A model generated the notes under the pieces. It was not told the origin of the DNA and did not search any database. It saw only the letters and a program-made list of their open reading frames with translations. Both the position numbers and the translations under genes were made by a program. DNA of 45,599 bases from a virus: positions 1-45,599 of the IMG/VR virus record IMGVR_UViG_3300027810_000017; one strand, written 5' to 3'. Shown here one piece after another: positions 41,251 through 45,599 of this stretch (within the stretch, counting starts at the first letter, position 1; every line of letters begins with the position of its first letter).

Positions 41251-42972
41251 ATGGAAAATCAACATAGCGATCAACCAGGTAAATTGAACGAGAAAAAGCT
41301 AGTAACAAAAAGAGCTTATACTGAATCACACCCTGCAAAAACGGTTGGAATGACAGCTAAGATCAGAAATAAAATGTTAGAAGCTATCAAGGATGGTAAA
41401 GTAGCAACTGGTGAATTTGATAGAATTTTAAAGGAACTTTCATCTAACTCTAAGAGATGGATGAATAGAAATGGTAAATTATTTAATGTTTCTGAGGAAG
41501 GAATTTCATTATCAACTTTAGGAAAAAGAATTCTTAAAGGAATTACAGTAAACGAAGCTACCGAAGAGAATCCGGAAGTATGGGTTCCTAGTGGATTTGA
41601 TAAAGCAATTTCAAAATTGCCAAACAGTCAAGTAACATTAGATGTAGTTAAAAAACTAGCAAAAAAACATAAAGTATTTATTGAAGATGCTATAAAATAC
41701 GTTGAGTATGGATGGGCACTGGATTTACAAGAGAACAAAAACACGCAAATTATGAAAACTAAATTAGTAACGGAATCTTTTCAAGAATTTATTAGTGTAA
41801 ACGAAGCAACCGTTGTTATGGATGCAACACAACCTGATGATAAAGCCTTTTTAAAATTCTTAAAAAAGAACAAAGTATCAATCGAAGTTATTGATCAAAA
41901 CGGTCCTTCAGGATTTCCAGAAGTTGAACTAACAGGAAAAAGAGAAGATCTTGAAAAAGTTTTAGCATCTCCAGACGGATGGGATGATGCTGATTTAGCA
42001 GAATACATTGAAGAATCAGTAGTTAACGAAGCATTTAAATCTTCTAAGTTAAGAAACTTATTAACAATGACAGATTCAATGACATACGGCGATAAAGCAG
42101 ATGCTGCATTACCTAAAGCATTTTATCAATTAACTAAAATGAAATTAGATCAAATCGGAGACGAAGATTTAATCGACATGACACCTAAAGAAGCTTATAA
42201 AGCATATGCTAACGATAGAGACACTGTAGTATTTTATATAGTTGATAATGACAAAGCAAATCCATTCGGAACAGGACAAGTTGCTCCTGGTGTTTTAGCA
42301 TTAACAAGAGGAAAAGATTTCTTAGGAGTTCAATATGAATCAACAGGATATAGAAGAAAGAAGAACACTAAAACTTTAAAAGGTGGAGATGATAGAATGG
42401 CAGTTGGTGGTAACAAAGCATATAAAGGATACGATGCAACAGGAATAGCTTCAATTAAAAGAGCGGCTGATTTAGCAGATAGAGCAGTAGCATTTAGTTT
42501 AGTAAATACTGCAAAATCTTCTAAGGAAGATATAGCAATGAGAGTAGATCAAAAATCTGGAGCTACTGCATTTATGAATGATAAAGACTTTAAAGATGCA
42601 AACTCATCAAGATACAAAGAAATATTAGCAACTAAAGCTTCTAAATTACCATTAGATAAAATGGTTAATGACGCAATAGACGATTTATCATCGCAAATCA
42701 AAAATGGTTTAGCTAAAGGTGAAAAAGGAAGATATGGAGATATCCTTATTGGAAGAACATCTAAGGATAGAGAGGTTAAAATGAGAGACGCATCTAATCA
42801 TATGTCTAGTATATTAGACGATTATTCAAGATACGTTGATTATACTAAACAAGCTGAAGAAGCTAAAGCAGATAAATACTCATCTAGCTACTACGAAAAG
42901 GAAGTTAAAAACTACGCCAAAGAAATTAAAGATAAATGCGCTAAAATCAAGAAATTTGATTACGCTTGGTAA
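41251..42972 (+). CDS. Putative head-packaged polyprotein with three sites and an internal targeting sequence
   Basis: 573 aa. Candidate cut sites follow Glu102 (TVNE|A), Glu185 (SVNE|A) and Glu260 (VVNE|A). Residues 168-186 (MKTKLVTESFQEFISVNEA) look like a complete T4-type targeting N-terminus (MKTYQEFIAEA) placed inside the chain. Predicted pieces are a basic helical domain (30-102, MTAKIRNKMLEAIKDGK), a short helical piece (103-185), a small alpha/beta piece (186-260, FLKFLKKNKVSIEVIDQNG), and a 313-residue C-terminal protein, basic and helical, with no recognised family. It could be DNA-binding inside the head. The stop is one base before the ATG of the next gene. Confidence 0.6.
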   Translation: MENQHSDQPGKLNEKKLVTKRAYTESHPAKTVGMTAKIRNKMLEAIKDGKVATGEFDRILKELSSNSKRWMNRNGKLFNVSEEGISLSTLGKRILKGITVNEATEENPEVWVPSGFDKAISKLPNSQVTLDVVKKLAKKHKVFIEDAIKYVEYGWALDLQENKNTQIMKTKLVTESFQEFISVNEATVVMDATQPDDKAFLKFLKKNKVSIEVIDQNGPSGFPEVELTGKREDLEKVLASPDGWDDADLAEYIEESVVNEAFKSSKLRNLLTMTDSMTYGDKADAALPKAFYQLTKMKLDQIGDEDLIDMTPKEAYKAYANDRDTVVFYIVDNDKANPFGTGQVAPGVLALTRGKDFLGVQYESTGYRRKKNTKTLKGGDDRMAVGGNKAYKGYDATGIASIKRAADLADRAVAFSLVNTAKSSKEDIAMRVDQKSGATAFMNDKDFKDANSSRYKEILATKASKLPLDKMVNDAIDDLSSQIKNGLAKGEKGRYGDILIGRTSKDREVKMRDASNHMSSILDDYSRYVDYTKQAEEAKADKYSSSYYEKEVKNYAKEIKDKCAKIKKFDYAW

Positions 42973-42973
42973 T

Positions 42974-44725
42974 ATGAAAGAATTAGAAGAAAATATAACA
43001 ACAAGTTCTATTACAGGAATGGGGGAGGTTACCCTACCAACAGCAACGCAAAATGGATCAGGGGATGTTCCTGCTAATTCAGGAGACGCTGAAAAAGAAT
43101 ATAAAAAGAAAAAGAAGAAAATGAAAAAATTACTAACATTTGAATCATATGTTAACGAAGCTAAATTTGACAAAAAGAAGTTAATGAAAGCGATGAAAAT
43201 GGATGATGGTATTATTCAATTAGCAAATGGTGATGAATTTATCATATACAACCCAGATAATGGAAATGACGAAAACACTGCAATGTGGAATGACAAAGTT
43301 ATATTTGCATTAGATCAAGACGGTGAAGAACACGAAGTTAAATATTCTGACATTGTAAGTTATAATGAATCAGAAGTTAACGAAGCATTTTCTAGAATGT
43401 CTAAGGATACGATAGAAAATGAATTATACGCTGCTTCACAAGCACTAACAACTTATTATGATTGGCTCAAAGCTGGAAATGATTCAGGTAAAGGCGAATC
43501 AATAGATCATGTTATATCTCTATTGAAAAAATGTAAAAGTAATATTAAAAGGTTTAATAAACCAGAAGAAGTTAAAGATACTGCATACGAATCATTAGTA
43601 AACGAAGCAGTTTCAAAGACTACTAAGATATATCAAATTGCAACACCAGCTCCTAAGAAGATGTTGGTTGAAGAGTTAGAAAACTTATTTGGTGATGATT
43701 ACAGACATATTGTTACTGAATTTGATGACAACGAAGGATATGAATCTGTACTAGTATTTAATCTTACAAATAAAGATATTCAGAGAATACAAAATGAAAT
43801 TGCAGATGTTTTAATTTGGGAATACTCAATTAAAAAAGGCAAAGAAATTACAGAATCATTAGTTACTGAAAAATTTAAATTTAGTAAAAAAGAAGTAGAA
43901 GCTGCTGCTAACTTAATAGCATCTGCAATTTCTCAAGCTGATATGGTTAAAGCAAAGGTACATGACTTAGAATATGTTAAAGGTAAAGGAGCTGGTTTTG
44001 AAATTTCAATTGACGGTGAAAAATATGATGGTGGAAGCTATGTAGTAAAAGATAACGGAGATGTTGTTAATGCTGCAATCGGTAACTCACATCCAAATGC
44101 AGTATACAATACAATAGGTAATAAAGATATTGCAGATGTTTTCATCAATATGGAAAAGTATGAATCATTAGTTTCTGAAGCTAAATTTGTAAAAGAATTT
44201 AACAAAGAAGTTTTAGATGCAAAAACAAAAGAAGAAGTTACAAAAATTTATCCAAATGCAAAATTCTATGTTGGTAAGTCAGATCATTTCTTCGGAGAAC
44301 TAGATGCTAATTTATTCTTTAAAGCATATTATACTAAAGCACAAAAAGAATTTGAAATCAAATCAGTTTACTCTGGTAAAGGAAGTACATACGTTCATTT
44401 ATACAATGAATCAATAGTTAATGAAGCAGCTACAAAATCTGCAGGTCTTGTACAATTTGCAGCAGATGAAAAAGCTGAAGGTAAAAATGCAGAAATTCAT
44501 TTAGCAACCTTTGATGGTTCTGGAATGGAAGCTCAATCAACTAATAAAACATGGGATGATGGTGTTCCAGTAACAAAGAACTTTACAAGAGGAGGTTACA
44601 AGAGAGTAGCACCTAAAGGAGAAGTTTATATTATAGAATCAGACAATTGGTGGTATTTCACATATAAAGCAGTATGGTATGCCGTTAAGAGAAAGGATTA
44701 TGGAACTCCTCCATTTGAATATTAA
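42974..44725 (+). CDS. Putative head-packaged polyprotein with six repeated ES-x-V-x-E sites
   Basis: 583 aa from ATG 42974, one base after the preceding stop; an upstream in-frame ATG at 42836 lies inside the previous gene and is rejected. Sites follow Glu62 (ESYVNE|A), 137 (ESEVNE|A), 211 (ESLVNE|A), 299 (ESLVTE|K), 402 (ESLVSE|A) and 484 (ESIVNE|A). They split the chain into small unrelated pieces of about 75 to 100 residues, such as KFDKKKLMKAMKMDDGIIQL and KTTKIYQIATPAPKKMLVEE. The N-terminus is a Gly/Ser/Thr region and a poly-lysine stretch (42-52). Met50 starts MKKLLTFESYVNEA, itself like a targeting N-terminus, so an internal start at 43121 is possible. No enzymatic motif is recognised. 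Confidence 0.62.
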   Translation: MKELEENITTSSITGMGEVTLPTATQNGSGDVPANSGDAEKEYKKKKKKMKKLLTFESYVNEAKFDKKKLMKAMKMDDGIIQLANGDEFIIYNPDNGNDENTAMWNDKVIFALDQDGEEHEVKYSDIVSYNESEVNEAFSRMSKDTIENELYAASQALTTYYDWLKAGNDSGKGESIDHVISLLKKCKSNIKRFNKPEEVKDTAYESLVNEAVSKTTKIYQIATPAPKKMLVEELENLFGDDYRHIVTEFDDNEGYESVLVFNLTNKDIQRIQNEIADVLIWEYSIKKGKEITESLVTEKFKFSKKEVEAAANLIASAISQADMVKAKVHDLEYVKGKGAGFEISIDGEKYDGGSYVVKDNGDVVNAAIGNSHPNAVYNTIGNKDIADVFINMEKYESLVSEAKFVKEFNKEVLDAKTKEEVTKIYPNAKFYVGKSDHFFGELDANLFFKAYYTKAQKEFEIKSVYSGKGSTYVHLYNESIVNEAATKSAGLVQFAADEKAEGKNAEIHLATFDGSGMEAQSTNKTWDDGVPVTKNFTRGGYKRVAPKGEVYIIESDNWWYFTYKAVWYAVKRKDYGTPPFEY

Positions 44726-44744
44726 AATAAATAAATAAACAATT

Positions 44745-44783
44745 ATGAAACACGTACAATTATTTGAACAATTTATAAACGAA
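44745..44783 (+). repeat. 39-bp direct repeat, copy 1 (targeting-peptide codons)
   Basis: Identical to 45201-45239 at every base, covering codons 1-13 of the gene here. Identity stops exactly where the predicted mature protein begins. Confidence 0.9.
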
Positions 44784-45188
44784 GCAACTTGGGACCAAGG
44801 AGTCTATGGTACAGAATCATATCCTATAACTGATGGAGATTTAGGTACAGCGGCTTTTAACGGAAGACAGCTTGGTAGATATAAGTCAAGTGAAGCTAAG
44901 GAAATATGGAAAAAGCAAGGTACTGTAGTTTCTAATAAGAACGAGTATTCAACTCAAAAATTAACAGATGCTGCGTATGCTTTATCGGAACAAGGTGTTC
45001 AAGTTAAAGAAAAACAAATCCAGAAAGGTATCTTAGTTTGTAAAGAATTTAAGTATCAATTCACAGGAGGACAATGGCTTGCAACTTTCGGTAATAGAGA
45101 ACAGGCAATGAATATTTATGAATTTATCGAAGCAACTGTTGCATCGAAGTATATCTGGGAGGGTGATAAGACTTACGGAACAAAATAA
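44745..45188 (+). CDS. Predicted head-packaged protein with capsid-targeting-like N-terminus
   Basis: 147 aa. The N-terminus MKHVQLFEQFINEA matches the T4 capsid-targeting pattern (basic start, aromatic-x-x-Phe-Ile, then IxE|A), with the expected cut after Glu13. The mature part would be a 134-residue alpha/beta protein (WDQGVYGTESYPITDGDLGT, LVCKEFKYQFTGGQWLATFG) of unknown function. Its first 39 bases are identical to the start of the next gene. It follows the polyprotein gene with a 19-base AT-rich spacer (TAAATAAATAAAC). Confidence 0.68.
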   Translation: MKHVQLFEQFINEATWDQGVYGTESYPITDGDLGTAAFNGRQLGRYKSSEAKEIWKKQGTVVSNKNEYSTQKLTDAAYALSEQGVQVKEKQIQKGILVCKEFKYQFTGGQWLATFGNREQAMNIYEFIEATVASKYIWEGDKTYGTK

Positions 45189-45200
45189 TAAAATAATAAA

Positions 45201-45239
45201 ATGAAACACGTACAATTATTTGAACAATTTATAAACGAA
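45201..45239 (+). repeat. 39-bp direct repeat, copy 2 (targeting-peptide codons)
   Basis: Second copy of the repeat at 44745-44783, covering codons 1-13 of this gene. Identical synonymous codons imply recent duplication or gene conversion of the leader alone. Confidence 0.9.
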
Positions 45240-45599
45240 AAAGTATACAGAATGACTGGAATCTATAGTTCTAAAGGATTAGTAGGTAAGGTAATGCAGG
45301 CATTTAAGAAAACTATAGAAAAAGTTTCTTATGAAGGAGATCAAAAAGCAACATTAGCCGAGGTTAATAAAGCATGGTCAAGTTTTAAATCAACCGGAGA
45401 AAAGATTATCTTAGATGTTGTTGAAAAAGGGGCAAAGAGTATGGATTCAGTATTATTCGTAACAGCTAATCTAGATAAAGGATTTCATATTGACGAAATT
45501 AATAAATTAAACAGCGAAGATTCTAACCAATTATTCGTTGGATATGAATTAGTAATTAACGTTGGATTTATGGATGATGTTAACGGTAGCAAATTGTAT
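45201..45599 (+). CDS. Predicted head-packaged protein, 3' end cut by window edge
   Basis: At least 133 codons, open at the window end. The N-terminus MKHVQLFEQFINE is identical to that of the preceding gene, but is followed by Lys rather than Ala and then an unrelated mature sequence (VYRMTGIYSSKGLVGKVMQA, VLFVTANLDKGFHIDEINKL). The shared leader with different bodies is what one expects for a targeting peptide moved between cargo genes. No family is recognised. The spacer to the previous gene is 12 bases. Confidence 0.65.
   Translation, partial: MKHVQLFEQFINEKVYRMTGIYSSKGLVGKVMQAFKKTIEKVSYEGDQKATLAEVNKAWSSFKSTGEKIILDVVEKGAKSMDSVLFVTANLDKGFHIDEINKLNSEDSNQLFVGYELVINVGFMDDVNGSKLY

Noticed and set aside
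42836-42973. Upstream ATG at 42836 for the 583-aa polyprotein
   Set aside because: It would overlap the preceding gene by 137 bases with Lys-rich shadow sequence; ATG 42974 directly follows the stop.
1-45599. CRISPR array, insertion sequence or integrase/attachment site
   Set aside because: No regularly spaced short repeats, terminal inverted repeats with transposase, or integrase gene were seen.

Overview
The window is part of a T4-like myovirus genome (Straboviridae-related, contractile tail). Every gene is on the + strand, packing is tight (many TAATG or ATGA stop/start overlaps), the DNA is AT-rich, and no cellular housekeeping genes are seen. The host is probably a member of the Bacteroidota. 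Start codons are preceded by A/T-rich leaders such as TAAATAAAAAA rather than Shine-Dalgarno sequences, and one tail fibre carries a segment resembling DUF5977, a domain I associate with Bacteroidota. Both points are inference from sequence.

Layout. 1-1766: small unknown genes around a gene-free block (about 1040-1530) that looks like a large structured RNA with two tRNA-like acceptor/T-arm elements. 1831-3123: a GVEFEF-type amidoligase with a repetitive C-terminal domain. 3140-15771: baseplate/structural module with a gp25-like wedge protein, a gp6-like (baseplate J) protein, a gp7-like protein with a PKD-like end, and further virion proteins. 15836-28862: very large structural proteins and two paralogous collagen-like fibre genes. 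The first fibre ends in a complete Hint (intein-like) domain with almost nothing after it. A small membrane/coiled-coil protein and a 685-aa structural protein follow. 28862-29796: a tail-tube-like protein and a small glycine-zipper protein with a T4-like capsid-targeting N-terminus.

29797-35191: DNA replication and recombination. This contains a RuvC-like resolvase, gp32-like single-strand binding protein, gp61-like primase, UvsY-like mediator and UvsW-like helicase. The gp32-like gene is bracketed by unusual GGGCCC palindromes, one of them in a strong terminator.

35229-45599 (end): the most interesting region. Consecutive genes carry N-terminal or internal copies of a motif resembling the T4 capsid-targeting/prohead-protease site (T4 internal proteins begin MKTYQEFIAE, cut before A). 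Here the motif appears as MKHVQLFEQFINE|A, ESLVNE|A, ESVVNE|A, VLNE|G, VIAE|G and similar. Three large proteins (902, 573 and 583 aa) carry it repeatedly between different small domains, as if they were polyproteins cut in the prohead. Two more carry enzyme domains: a polynucleotide-ligase-fold nucleotidyltransferase, and a ligase-like/NMN-adenylyltransferase fusion with candidate cut sites between its domains. My hypothesis is that this module encodes a set of head-packaged proteins, including RNA-repair and NAD-metabolism enzymes, made as polyproteins, cleaved by the prohead protease and injected with the DNA. Motif positions are seen directly; packaging, cleavage and function are inference.
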